Shown one piece after another: positions 34,599 through 42,579 of a DNA stretch of 64,000 nucleotides. The stretch covers positions 1 through 64,000 of the forward strand of contig PKTG01000130.1 in assembly GCA_002869225.1 (NCBI GenBank), in the 5' to 3' direction. This DNA is from Candidatus Muiribacterium halophilum (GTDB lineage Bacteria; Muiribacteriota; Muiribacteriia; Muiribacteriales; Muiribacteriaceae). Each line of letters opens with the position of its first letter. The first letter of the stretch is position 1. The notes under the pieces are model-generated. The model saw nothing but the letters and a program-made list of their open reading frames with translations. It had not been told where the DNA came from and ran no database searches. A program made the translations under genes and the position numbers.

Positions 34599-34627
34599 AT
34601 ATTAATGTTTTTCCCGACTTTTGTCAA
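34599..34627 (-). promoter_or_regulatory. Strong sigma-70 promoter of the infC operon
   Basis: Minus strand TTGACA (34627-34622, perfect -35), a 17-bp spacer and TAATAT (34604-34599). The -35 overlaps the last codons of dapF. Confidence 0.8.
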
Positions 34628-35343
34628 GTATACCAATTACCTTGAAAGATACCTTTAAAAAGTATCTGTGCCTCTCCTATGAGTATTATACCATCTGAAG
34701 ATGTTTCCAGAAAAAGCGGTCCTCCATCAAATCTAAGCTTTATATTGCTTATATCCGAGAACTCTCTTAGCACTGAAAATATAGCAGTAGCTCCAGTTCC
34801 ACATCCCATAGTAAAACCAACACCCCTTTCGTATACCTTTACTCTATAACAATCATCCTGTTTCATAATAAACTCTACATTATAATCGGGATTGTTTTTG
34901 GCGACCTCTACTATCTCAGATTCAATATAATTATCTTTTATATATATTCGATGAAGATTGCCAACATCAACTTCAAAATAATCCTTTTCTGTCTTAATAA
35001 GTTGTGGATTACCCATGTTTACAGCAACAGTATTATCCTGCTTTATATTAAAATGAAATGCTCCAGCTCCTGTTATTATATTGCCTTCACTCGTACCTTT
35101 CTCTTCATGCATAAGCCTTGCTGCGCAACGAAGACCGTTTCCACAATTTTTAGCATGACTTCCGTCACTATTAAAAAAATCTACCTCGATCTCATTATCA
35201 GAATTATATTTATAGAAGATCACACCATCAGCACCTATTCCAAATTTTCTTCTACAGACCCTTACAATATCTATGTCATGCTTTTCTGGTATAAAAACAA
35301 AATCGTTTCCTAAAGCGGTTATCTTATAAAACTCGAGCATCAT
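34624..35343 (-). CDS. dapF: Diaminopimelate epimerase
   Basis: Interconverts LL- and meso-diaminopimelate for lysine and peptidoglycan synthesis. 239 residues, shorter than the usual ~275. Both catalytic cysteines are visible: NSDGSHAKNCGNGLRCAARL and GFTMGCGTGATAIFSV. FYKITALGNDFVFI opens the protein and GIGADGVIFY is also conserved. The start lies in ATGATG overlapping the TGA of the phosphatase gene; GGAGGA directly precedes it, so the second ATG (35340) has better spacing. It is the last gene of the STAS-ptsN-phosphatase-dapF run, and its 3' end carries the infC promoter. Confidence 0.94.
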   Translation of the reverse strand: MMLEFYKITALGNDFVFIPEKHDIDIVRVCRRKFGIGADGVIFYKYNSDNEIEVDFFNSDGSHAKNCGNGLRCAARLMHEEKGTSEGNIITGAGAFHFNIKQDNTVAVNMGNPQLIKTEKDYFEVDVGNLHRIYIKDNYIESEIVEVAKNNPDYNVEFIMKQDDCYRVKVYERGVGFTMGCGTGATAIFSVLREFSDISNIKLRFDGGPLFLETSSDGIILIGEAQILFKGIFQGNWYT

Positions 35344-37571
35344 TCCTCCACTTTGTAATATGCAACTGTTAGATCATCATCAAAACTCTCGCTTTTTTTA
35401 AATTCTCGAACTTTTTTTAGAATAAAATCGAAAATGTTTTTATGATTCTTCTTAAACATCTCCTGAAGACGATCAGATCCAAATATCTTGCCTTTTTCAT
35501 TCATCGCTTCTACTAATCCGTCGGTGTAAAGAAACATCATGTCACCTTTTTGAAGTTTGACCATATCCTCATGATAGGAATAATTATCGAAGAAACCCAC
35601 AACTACATCATTTGTGTGGAGTTCCTCAACAATCTTATTATTTCTGACTATTATTGGATAATTATGACCTGCATTACAATACCTGACAATATGGTTTTCA
35701 ACATCCACCACTGCATAAAAGACTGTCACAAATACTCTTGTGTCAATATCTCCCATTATAAGAGTGTTTACTTTATCCATAACAGAAGATGGCGATAATT
35801 CTCTATAGGCAATAGAGCGAATAAGTGTCCTAAGCATTACCATAAGAAGTGAAGCCGGAACACCTTTTCCTGAAACGTCTGCTATTATCAGCCCTTTATG
35901 CTTTTCATCTATATCTATATAATCAACATAATCTCCACCTACTTCTTTTGCAGGTATACATCTAAAATCAACAGAAAAACCTTTTCCTTCAAGTTTTTTG
36001 TGAGGAAGAAGCTTCATCTGAATATCCCTAGCTATATTAAGTTCATGTGATACTTTTTCTTTTTCAATAAGTTGCGAACTTAATCTAAAGTTTTCAATCG
36101 TAATAGCGGTCTGGTTCGCGAGTATTTCAAGTACTTTTTTATCATCCTCGTTAAAATCTTTTCCATCTTTTCTATCAGAGACATTAATTATTGCTACTAC
36201 ATTATTTTTTATCTTGACCGGAACTGCAACAAAAGAACCAGTAGAATAGTTTCCTGAATATTTGCTTTTAAAAGATTTCTCATCATCTGAACAGACAAGA
36301 TATGATCTCTTATGTTTTATAATATCCTTACTTATCCTACCTCTTTTCTTAAGTTTTAGATTCTCGACTCTCTTACGATTTTTGCCGATTATTCCAGATA
36401 CAAGAAGATCTCCTTCACCATCATCGGATATAAGTAAAACTGATGCTCTGTTGACTTTCATCGAATATATAATAGTGTCTACTATCATCTTTAATAGTTC
36501 TTCAGCTACTACGGTGTTTCTAACGAAGGTATTTATACTATATAGAATATTAAGCTCATTACTTTTATTTCTTAGTTCTTCCTGAGTCTTTTCAAGCAGT
36601 GTAGCTGTCTTTGTAAGGTCTTTTACGAGTTTTGACTTATCGTATCTAAAAGTCTCTCGCTGAATGGCGATCTTTAAAAGTTCCTCAAAATTATTTACTT
36701 TCTGAGTAAAGAACCTTTCAAGCGAACCTGCTATTATCTCCACATTGTTTAGATCCTCTTTTTTAAAATTACCTCTTTCCTTGTCTGTAAGATATATTAC
36801 AGCTACAACATTTTTTTGAAATCTAACCGGTACAGCAATAAAACTTTTTGTCTCATAGATGTTTAAATTATTCATATACTGAGAATACTTTGTCTTTTCA
36901 ATATCTTTAATGAATAGAGACTTTGGTTTTTCAAGAAGTTCTTCAGTTACTTTTCCTCTTTGTACAAGATACAATTTTTTAAAAACTTTTTGATCCTTTA
37001 TATCTATATTATACAAAAGATCGTTCTTTTCTTTCTTATCTATAAGTATTACAGAAACCCTTTTAGCTCCAATCGATTCACTTAAATAGTCAATTATTAT
37101 ATTGATTATCTCATCAAGAAAGAATTGTGTATCTACAATAAAACTCTTTCCTATACTATCTGATAGATCTTTTATTCTTTCTCTAAAATCATTGTTTATC
37201 TTCTCGAGTTGTTTACTTGTTATATAAACAGCTGATAAAATATCCGAACTACTGGAAAGGGTCTGATTTATATGATTATAGAATATTTTTTCTTCAAAAT
37301 TCATAAATGGTTTTGAAAAAAATGCAGAGTTTTTAAGATCTTTTGCTAATCTTTTGTTTTTCTGCAATGAGAAGAATGCTACAATCCTATCTTTATCAAG
37401 AAGATCAAAACGTCTTGAGTTTTCATAATCAATTAAACAATAATCATAGTCTTTTGAATATCTTTTGGATAATATAATATTTTGATCTGAAAGAAGACCT
37501 TTTACTCTTTCAAACAACTTATCATCATTTGTATCAAAGAAGATCTTTTTTATATTATTCGTTCTGTTCAT
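35340..37571 (-). CDS. SpoIIE-type PP2C phosphatase with two GAF domains
   Basis: 743 residues. Residues 1-115 look like a degenerate receiver (DYCLIDYENSRRFDLLDKD, FFSKPFMNFEEKIF). Two GAF domains follow (about 150-290, VSVILIDKKEKNDLL to FIAVPVRFQKNVVAVIYL; and about 345-490, ASVLLISDDGEGDLLV to GSFVAVPVKIKNNVVAI). A linker helix leads to the SpoIIE/RsbU phosphatase domain (about 545-740, IPAKEVGGDYVDYIDID, LIIADVSGKGVPASLLM, FLYTDGLVEAMNEKGK). It probably dephosphorylates STAS antagonists such as 38074-38415 and 26107-26451. It overlaps ptsN-like by 17 bp and dapF by 4 bp. Confidence 0.92.
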   Translation of the reverse strand: MNRTNNIKKIFFDTNDDKLFERVKGLLSDQNIILSKRYSKDYDYCLIDYENSRRFDLLDKDRIVAFFSLQKNKRLAKDLKNSAFFSKPFMNFEEKIFYNHINQTLSSSSDILSAVYITSKQLEKINNDFRERIKDLSDSIGKSFIVDTQFFLDEIINIIIDYLSESIGAKRVSVILIDKKEKNDLLYNIDIKDQKVFKKLYLVQRGKVTEELLEKPKSLFIKDIEKTKYSQYMNNLNIYETKSFIAVPVRFQKNVVAVIYLTDKERGNFKKEDLNNVEIIAGSLERFFTQKVNNFEELLKIAIQRETFRYDKSKLVKDLTKTATLLEKTQEELRNKSNELNILYSINTFVRNTVVAEELLKMIVDTIIYSMKVNRASVLLISDDGEGDLLVSGIIGKNRKRVENLKLKKRGRISKDIIKHKRSYLVCSDDEKSFKSKYSGNYSTGSFVAVPVKIKNNVVAIINVSDRKDGKDFNEDDKKVLEILANQTAITIENFRLSSQLIEKEKVSHELNIARDIQMKLLPHKKLEGKGFSVDFRCIPAKEVGGDYVDYIDIDEKHKGLIIADVSGKGVPASLLMVMLRTLIRSIAYRELSPSSVMDKVNTLIMGDIDTRVFVTVFYAVVDVENHIVRYCNAGHNYPIIVRNNKIVEELHTNDVVVGFFDNYSYHEDMVKLQKGDMMFLYTDGLVEAMNEKGKIFGSDRLQEMFKKNHKNIFDFILKKVREFKKSESFDDDLTVAYYKVEE

Positions 37572-38016
37572 AATTTAAGATTATATCAATGACATCCTTT
37601 GGATTTTTTGAATTGATAAGTTTATCTCTGAATTCCGGATATCTTACCATTCTTGATAATTTTGCAAGTACCTGAAGGTATCCTGAAGATTTTTCAGGAG
37701 AAGCACCGATCAAAAAAATACAATGTACTTTTTTATCATCTAGTGCATCAAAATCTACTCCTGTTTTGGAAAGTCCCAGTGAAAGAACCACTTCATCTAG
37801 ACCTTGCACTTTGCCATGAGGAATAGCTATTCCTTTTCCAATACCAGTACTGCCTAACTTTTCTCTGGCTATAACACTTTTTTTAAAGGAATCACCACAG
37901 GAGATAATATTTTTTTCTTTTAAAGAATCAATTAGTTCTTCTATTATGCTGTCTTTATCCTTTGACTTAATATCCATTATTATTGCATCTTCTCTAAGAA
38001 CATTTGATAGTTCCAT
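37555..38016 (-). CDS. PTS EIIA-2 (PtsN-like) protein
   Basis: 153 residues of the fructose/nitrogen PTS EIIA family. The phosphoacceptor is in GKGIAIPHGKVQGLDEVV (His67), and the end VLAKLSRMVRYPEFRDKL is typical of PtsN. It relays phosphate from HPr/NPr to regulatory targets. No HPr, EI or permease is in the window, so a regulatory role is likelier than sugar uptake. It overlaps the SpoIIE-type phosphatase by 17 bp and follows the STAS gene after 57 bp, linking PTS state and a partner-switching module. Confidence 0.9.
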   Translation of the reverse strand: MELSNVLREDAIIMDIKSKDKDSIIEELIDSLKEKNIISCGDSFKKSVIAREKLGSTGIGKGIAIPHGKVQGLDEVVLSLGLSKTGVDFDALDDKKVHCIFLIGASPEKSSGYLQVLAKLSRMVRYPEFRDKLINSKNPKDVIDIILNYEQNE

Positions 38017-38073
38017 TTACACCTCCGATGAATCTTAAAAATATTATATACGTTTTCTCTGGAAAAAACTATC

Positions 38074-38415
38074 TTATTTACCTGAAATATATCTTACTGC
38101 TTCAATTATATCGTGTTTAATAATAAACACTTCCATCAAACCACTGATCTCGAATATATTTTGTATATACGGTCTGACACCAATAAAAACGACTTTTCCG
38201 CCAGATGAAGAAATATCTTTTATAACCGAAATAAATTGTCCGATTACAGCACTGTTGATATAAGGCATTCTTGCAAGATCAAAAATAATATTCTTTTCTC
38301 TTTGCCTTAAAAGATCATTAACAATATCTACAAAATCCTGAATATCATCATATTTTATGTTTCCATCGATTCTTACAACCGTGGAGTTTTTTAATTTATC
38401 TGTTGTAAATTTCAT
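38074..38415 (-). CDS. STAS-domain anti-sigma factor antagonist
   Basis: 113 residues: KLKNSTVVRIDGNIKYDDI, NIIFDLARMPYINSAVIGQF with Ser in the phospho-acceptor position, then SSGGKVVFIGVRPYIQNIF. A probable substrate of the SpoIIE-type phosphatase two genes downstream. The anti-sigma kinase (HATPase) is not in the window. Confidence 0.9.
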   Translation of the reverse strand: MKFTTDKLKNSTVVRIDGNIKYDDIQDFVDIVNDLLRQREKNIIFDLARMPYINSAVIGQFISVIKDISSSGGKVVFIGVRPYIQNIFEISGLMEVFIIKHDIIEAVRYISGK

Positions 38416-38474
38416 ATTTTTTCCTCATTTAAATGATACTACTAGTAAATCTATAAAACAAGTTCTTGTCCAAT

Positions 38475-38600
38475 ATTGGGAATTGGGATAAAGCTGGATT
38501 TTGGATTTTGGGAAGATCAAAACCAACCCAAACACCAAATTCCAAACCCCACGATTTAAGGATTTTCTGGTTTTACTAATTTCGCTTCACGCTTAACCCT
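38475..38600 (+). repeat. Heptad-repeat island 6 (forward orientation)
   Basis: A clean module 1: GGGATAAAGCTGGATTTT, GGATTTTGGGAAGATC, AAAACCAACCCAAACACC, AAATTCCAAACCCCACG. Then ATTTAAGGATTTTCTGG (module 2) and CGCTTCACGCTTAA (module 3). The arms around AAGATCAAAACCAA are complementary at about 14 of 17 positions and could form a hairpin. Confidence 0.88.
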
Positions 38601-38656
38601 TTTCGCAATTTTTTTACGAATTAAAAAAAATACTGTTAGTCTCCGATAAAGGAAAT

Positions 38657-38920
38657 ATGAAAGAAAGTCTGTATTTAAGAAAGAAGATAACTGAACTTAC
38701 CGAAAGAATATCTTTTTTAAAAAGGAAGATAGTTATTCTAGAACAGGAAAACCTTTCGTTAAGAAAAAGAATCTCTTCTAATAGAACATGGTTCCAAAAA
38801 ATAAAAGATATTTTAACTGGAAAAGTAGTATTTGAGATCGAGATGCCATGGTCTAAAAAACAGGCTAGTAAAATAAGTGAAGAATATGAACAACCTGAAA
38901 AGATAAGAAAGATAGGTTGA
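38657..38920 (+). CDS. Small coiled-coil protein (87 aa)
   Basis: 87 residues: a basic leucine-heptad coil (YLRKKITELTERISFLKRK, then IVILEQENLSLRKRI) followed by a short globular tail with TWFQKIKDILTGKVVFE and MPWSKK. AAGGAAA precedes the ATG. It is on the plus strand, tail to tail with the radical SAM gene. I do not recognise the family. The regular heptads and ribosome binding site support a real gene, but I see no good promoter. Confidence 0.55.
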   Translation: MKESLYLRKKITELTERISFLKRKIVILEQENLSLRKRISSNRTWFQKIKDILTGKVVFEIEMPWSKKQASKISEEYEQPEKIRKIG

Positions 38921-40330
38921 TCAAAATAGTATTCTAAACGTTTCCGGTTTGTTTCTCCTTAATATTTTCTCAGAAACAAGTGAGTTTTTAATTAATAATT
39001 CCCAAAGCCAAAATAATCTTGAATCTTTTTTTTCATTTATAAATCTCATTAGGTATTCATAATTTTTATAAAAATAATAAAAGTTTTTAACAAGATACTT
39101 TTCTTTCATTAGAGATCTCTCAAAGTAGGTGTGATAATGCTTGTTATACAACATATCTTTTACCTGATCGTATAATAAGGTGTTTTTGTAAGGATAATAT
39201 ATCGACACCTGAATAAGATCAGGTTTCAGGATCGCATTGAGGTATATACCTTTAAATATATCCTCTGTAGTCTCTTTTAAAAATCCCATCATATTAAAAC
39301 TTCCTGTCTTTATTCCATTTCTTTTTAAAAGTTCGAAAGCCTTAAATATGATTTTTGTCTTAGGTGTCTTTCCAATACTCTTTCTGGTGCTTTCTGACCC
39401 CGATTCAATTCCCATAAGCACCTGCTCACATCCAGATTCTTTTAAAAGTTTTACCACATCCTTATCAACTTGTTCAACTCGCATAAGACAATGGTATGGA
39501 AGAGCTATCCTTTTATATTCCTTTACAAAATCATCAAGCCACTCCTTATTATCAAAGAAAAGATCAGACTGAAACTGTATTGACCTGATTTCAGGATATT
39601 TTTGAATACAATAAGCTATCTCATCACAAACATCTTTTGGACTTCTAAATCTCAGGTAGGTATCTTTAAAATAATATTTTCGTAAAACGCTATTTGAACA
39701 GAAACTACATGAGAATCGGCATCCTCTTGAAGTCATCATAGGAAGTCTTTTAAATAATTTATAATCATCAGTATTTTCAAAATCAAAGATATCCCTATCT
39801 CCAAATGGAAGTTCATCAAACTCCTTATGACATCTAACATTTATTCGTTCTTTTTTTTGTCCGCGTTTTATTACATTTGAAATATCAGATATTTTTTTAT
39901 CGGATGATCTTTTAAGGTTTTCTATTATTTCTATCAACGCTATTTCTCCATCACCTATTACTGCATAATCAAAGCCTTTCAATCTATCAATAAGTTCAGG
40001 TTCTATACTTATGGCAATACCACCGATTATCGTCGTCTTATCAGAAAACTCTTTTTCAAGAAGATCATTTATGAGTATTATCTCAGAAAGCATATGTGTC
40101 GTGCTTGAAAGGCATATTATATCCGGGTCGTATTTCCTTATATCAGACTCTACCTTTTCAATATCTATTTCGTTTACAATATGAATAAGTCCTGTATCAT
40201 GTCCATTTTGTTTTAGAAATGCACTAAGCTGACCTATACCATGATAGTATCTACCATTTATAAGCGTCAGATTGTTATATTTATTATATCCACTTTCAGG
40301 ATATATGAACTGTATTCTCATTTTTTTCAA
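38921..40330 (-). CDS. B12-binding-domain radical SAM protein
   Basis: 469 residues. The N-terminal cobalamin-binding-type domain (about 1-130) has GIGQLSAFLKQNGHDTGLIH, DIICLSSTTHMLSEI and FDYAVIGDGEIALIEII. The radical SAM core has MTSRGCRFSCSFCSN (CxxxCxxC) and later VLMGIESGSESTRKSIGKT. The C-terminal ~100 residues are helical. Relatives methylate or rearrange unactivated carbons on lipids, sugars or peptides. The start may be ATG 40330 or 40321, overlapping the asparagine-synthetase-like gene by 26-35 bp. It is the last gene of the operon from 46869. Substrate unknown. Confidence 0.9.
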   Translation of the reverse strand: MKKMRIQFIYPESGYNKYNNLTLINGRYYHGIGQLSAFLKQNGHDTGLIHIVNEIDIEKVESDIRKYDPDIICLSSTTHMLSEIILINDLLEKEFSDKTTIIGGIAISIEPELIDRLKGFDYAVIGDGEIALIEIIENLKRSSDKKISDISNVIKRGQKKERINVRCHKEFDELPFGDRDIFDFENTDDYKLFKRLPMMTSRGCRFSCSFCSNSVLRKYYFKDTYLRFRSPKDVCDEIAYCIQKYPEIRSIQFQSDLFFDNKEWLDDFVKEYKRIALPYHCLMRVEQVDKDVVKLLKESGCEQVLMGIESGSESTRKSIGKTPKTKIIFKAFELLKRNGIKTGSFNMMGFLKETTEDIFKGIYLNAILKPDLIQVSIYYPYKNTLLYDQVKDMLYNKHYHTYFERSLMKEKYLVKNFYYFYKNYEYLMRFINEKKDSRLFWLWELLIKNSLVSEKILRRNKPETFRILF

Positions 40331-41366
40331 AACCCTTCATATACATCTCTAAAATAAGATGTATCAGTAATATGTTATATACATTCTTTCCAGAATATAA
40401 CTCCTTTAATGTATTTTTTATATATTTTTCATCTATTATCTTTTTTAAGACTTGTCTTTTACATAGTGATTCTATACTATCTTCAAGAAATACTTTAAGC
40501 TCATTTTTAAAAAACCTGTTAAGTGGTGCTGAGAAACCCTGACTTGGTCTGAAGGCAAAATCCTTTCCAAAAATAGTCTCAATCCATTTCCTATATACAT
40601 ATCTTTGTACATAACCTCTTATTTTAAGTTCATTATCTATTGATGTTGCCATTTCAATAAAATTTTTATCTGTGTATAAAGCTATGTGTCTTTTCCCCGT
40701 CTTTTCACATATATTATTTATTACATAATTTTCATACTCTGTCTGCCAATACCTCATGTTAAACCAGGTAAGCTGATCTAAAAGTTCTTTTTGTTCTATG
40801 ATCTGTGGTCTTATTTCGTCATCATTAAAAGATACAAAACCAAGAAATTCCTCAAAAGGTTCTATATCATTTTTTAATCCGTTCGTCTCCATATTCTCTT
40901 TAAACTTTCTCAGCTTTTCACAGTGAAAATATTTTATATCTCCACCAAAAAGCTCATCTCCACCCATTCCTGAAAATATATGTTCAACTTCAGTATTTCT
41001 GGCTACTTTGTAATAAGCTGCACCTGTATGTGTTGATACAGGTTGAGGAAATATATCTGGAATACTTTGCCAGAAATCTATAAAATCCTGAGGATATAAT
41101 TTGAATATTTCTCTTTCAACACCTGTTTTTTCACTCACATAATCAGAAAAATCATCTTCATCATATTTCTCGCCTGGAAATAATACACTGAAAGCTTTTA
41201 GAGGTATATCAGGACAGTTTTTTCTTAAAAGATAAAGTACTGCAGATGAATCCATACCACCTGATAGAAAGATACCTGAATCTCTTTTTTTTATATTTTT
41301 TAAGGAGTCTTTTACAACTTCTTCGATCTCTTTTTTAAAATCATTAAAAGTGATATCTCTTTTCAT
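40296..41366 (-). CDS. Asparagine synthetase-like protein, synthetase domain (downstream of an in-frame TAA)
   Basis: 356 residues from the first ATG. It has the ATP-pyrophosphatase loop DSGIFLSGGMDSSAVLYLL and EHIFSGMGGDELFGGD, with the C-terminal FRPSQGFSAPLNRFF typical of asparagine synthetase B, lasso-peptide cyclases and related amidoligases. The same frame is open upstream of this ATG back to TAA 41525-41523, and it encodes LSEKAIRYYLKYRYIPSPY and FYKYYRTLEPGVVLKI, the normal end of the N-terminal domain. So this is one gene (41795 to 40296) with a single nonsense codon. No ribosome binding site precedes 41366. Adenylation followed by amide or ester formation is the likely chemistry; substrate unknown. 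Confidence 0.85.
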   Translation of the reverse strand: MKRDITFNDFKKEIEEVVKDSLKNIKKRDSGIFLSGGMDSSAVLYLLRKNCPDIPLKAFSVLFPGEKYDEDDFSDYVSEKTGVEREIFKLYPQDFIDFWQSIPDIFPQPVSTHTGAAYYKVARNTEVEHIFSGMGGDELFGGDIKYFHCEKLRKFKENMETNGLKNDIEPFEEFLGFVSFNDDEIRPQIIEQKELLDQLTWFNMRYWQTEYENYVINNICEKTGKRHIALYTDKNFIEMATSIDNELKIRGYVQRYVYRKWIETIFGKDFAFRPSQGFSAPLNRFFKNELKVFLEDSIESLCKRQVLKKIIDEKYIKNTLKELYSGKNVYNILLIHLILEMYMKGFEKNENTVHIS

Positions 41367-41522
41367 AAATCTTATTTTGTACTTTGAAAGGACCTCTTCG
41401 TCCTTATTTTTCTTTATTTTTAATACAACACCAGGCTCAAGTGTCCTATAGTATTTATAAAAACAATATGGAGATGGTATATAACGATATTTAAGATAAT
41501 ACCTTATTGCCTTTTCACTAAG

Positions 41523-41795
41523 TTATACAGGGGTCTTTTCGGGTATATTTATATCAAAAGAAGCAAACGTATGATCTTTTTTATAATATATCTTATTTGT
41601 GGAAGTTATATCGCTAACTAGTATATATTCATCCTTCTCGATATCTTTTATTATTATAGAATAAAAGCCTCCAATATCATGAAACCTTTCAGGGCTTTCA
41701 ATACATTCTAATATAGTATTTTCTGATATATCGTTTGAAGCCTTTATTTTTATTGAATATCTATTTTTAATATTTAACTCTTTAATCAAGTTCAT
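41523..41795 (-). CDS. N-terminal part of the asparagine synthetase-like gene, ending at an in-frame TAA
   Basis: About 90 residues, opening MNLIKELNIKNRYSIKIKAS and ending INIPEKTPV. It occupies the glutaminase-like domain of asparagine synthetases but lacks the catalytic Cys at position 2, as in lasso-peptide cyclases and other glutaminase-dead members. The frame continues past TAA directly into the synthetase part. An upstream in-frame ATG at 41816 exists, but the ATG at 41795 overlaps the TPR gene stop neatly (14 bp). Readthrough, mutation or sequence error is unresolved. Confidence 0.65.
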   Translation of the reverse strand: MNLIKELNIKNRYSIKIKASNDISENTILECIESPERFHDIGGFYSIIIKDIEKDEYILVSDITSTNKIYYKKDHTFASFDINIPEKTPV

Positions 41796-42579
41796 CTTCA
41801 AGCCACCTGATATCATCTTTAATCCACGCTTCTTTATGTTCCTTATAAAGTTTTTTATAGAGCTTTAGTGATTCTCTATACTCTCCTGTCATCTTTAAAG
41901 CATAAGCTCTAAACTGTTTTTCATTCTTTGAATCCTGTTTTCTATTTGTAAGTCTTTTAATAAGTTTAAATTTTTTCAATTTAACTAGTACAACAAGAAG
42001 TTCATCTAGGATCTCCTGGCTTCTGTTCTTTTTTAATGCTGACTTTATATAGAAAAGAGCTTTCTTATGATTTCCTAATTCGTTTTCAATAACAGCAATA
42101 TTTTTAAAATATAGAGGAATACTATCAGTATCCATGAAATTCAAAAACTGTTGGATTTTCAAAAGAGAAATATCAAATATTTTTCTTTCTTCTGATTCAT
42201 TAGAAGCATTAAAAAGAAGTCTATTATCATAGGATAAGTTTAAAACATCGTTCAAATTTATATATTTACCTTTTATAAAGTCTTCTTTTTTATCTTCTGA
42301 AATAACAAATACAGTATATTTAGAGAAATACTTGTTTATAAATGTCATTATCCATTCATAGTTATACATGGATATACCTACTTCGTTATCATCGGGATCA
42401 GCCAGACCATATATCCAGTCAAGAAGTTCGTATTTTCGATTATAAATGAACACATCAAGTATATCTCTTTCTCCGGTTTCAGGATTATCCGCAGAATTTA
42501 TTATAATAAAAACAGCTCTATTTTCCTTTATATAAGATGCAGTCTTAAGTCCAATCTTATGGTTTTCTCCTAGCTGCAT
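41782..42579 (-). CDS. TPR-containing protein of the radical SAM cluster
   Basis: About 265 residues, cytoplasmic. The N-terminal ~130 residues form an alpha/beta region (ENRAVFIIINSADNPETG, YTVFVISEDKKEDFIKGKY) that I do not recognise. The C-terminal half holds helical TPR-type repeats (YFKNIAVIENELGNHKKA, KMTGEYRESLKLYKKLY). The start ATG at 42579 overlaps the TGA of the radical SAM gene (TGATG) with AAGGAG upstream; a GTG lies one codon earlier. It is likely a scaffold or substrate-presenting partner for the radical SAM enzymes around it. Confidence 0.7.
   Translation of the reverse strand: MQLGENHKIGLKTASYIKENRAVFIIINSADNPETGERDILDVFIYNRKYELLDWIYGLADPDDNEVGISMYNYEWIMTFINKYFSKYTVFVISEDKKEDFIKGKYINLNDVLNLSYDNRLLFNASNESEERKIFDISLLKIQQFLNFMDTDSIPLYFKNIAVIENELGNHKKALFYIKSALKKNRSQEILDELLVVLVKLKKFKLIKRLTNRKQDSKNEKQFRAYALKMTGEYRESLKLYKKLYKEHKEAWIKDDIRWLEDELD

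Noticed and set aside
34636-34660. GATACCTTTAAAAAGTATC in dapF as a third inverted-repeat element
   Set aside because: It lies in well-conserved coding sequence at the dapF C terminus and has no second end at the expected distance.
38657-38920. Precursor peptide for the radical SAM/asparagine synthetase operon
   Set aside because: The 87-residue protein is a regular charged coiled coil, on the opposite strand, without a core-like or Cys/Gly-rich C terminus.
33934-41525. Genome-wide reassignment of TAA to an amino acid
   Set aside because: Many intact genes here end in TAA directly before non-coding DNA or the next ribosome binding site (ppdK, rplT, the FN3 lipoprotein at 9127, and infC itself at 33934). 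Only context-dependent readthrough or error remains possible.
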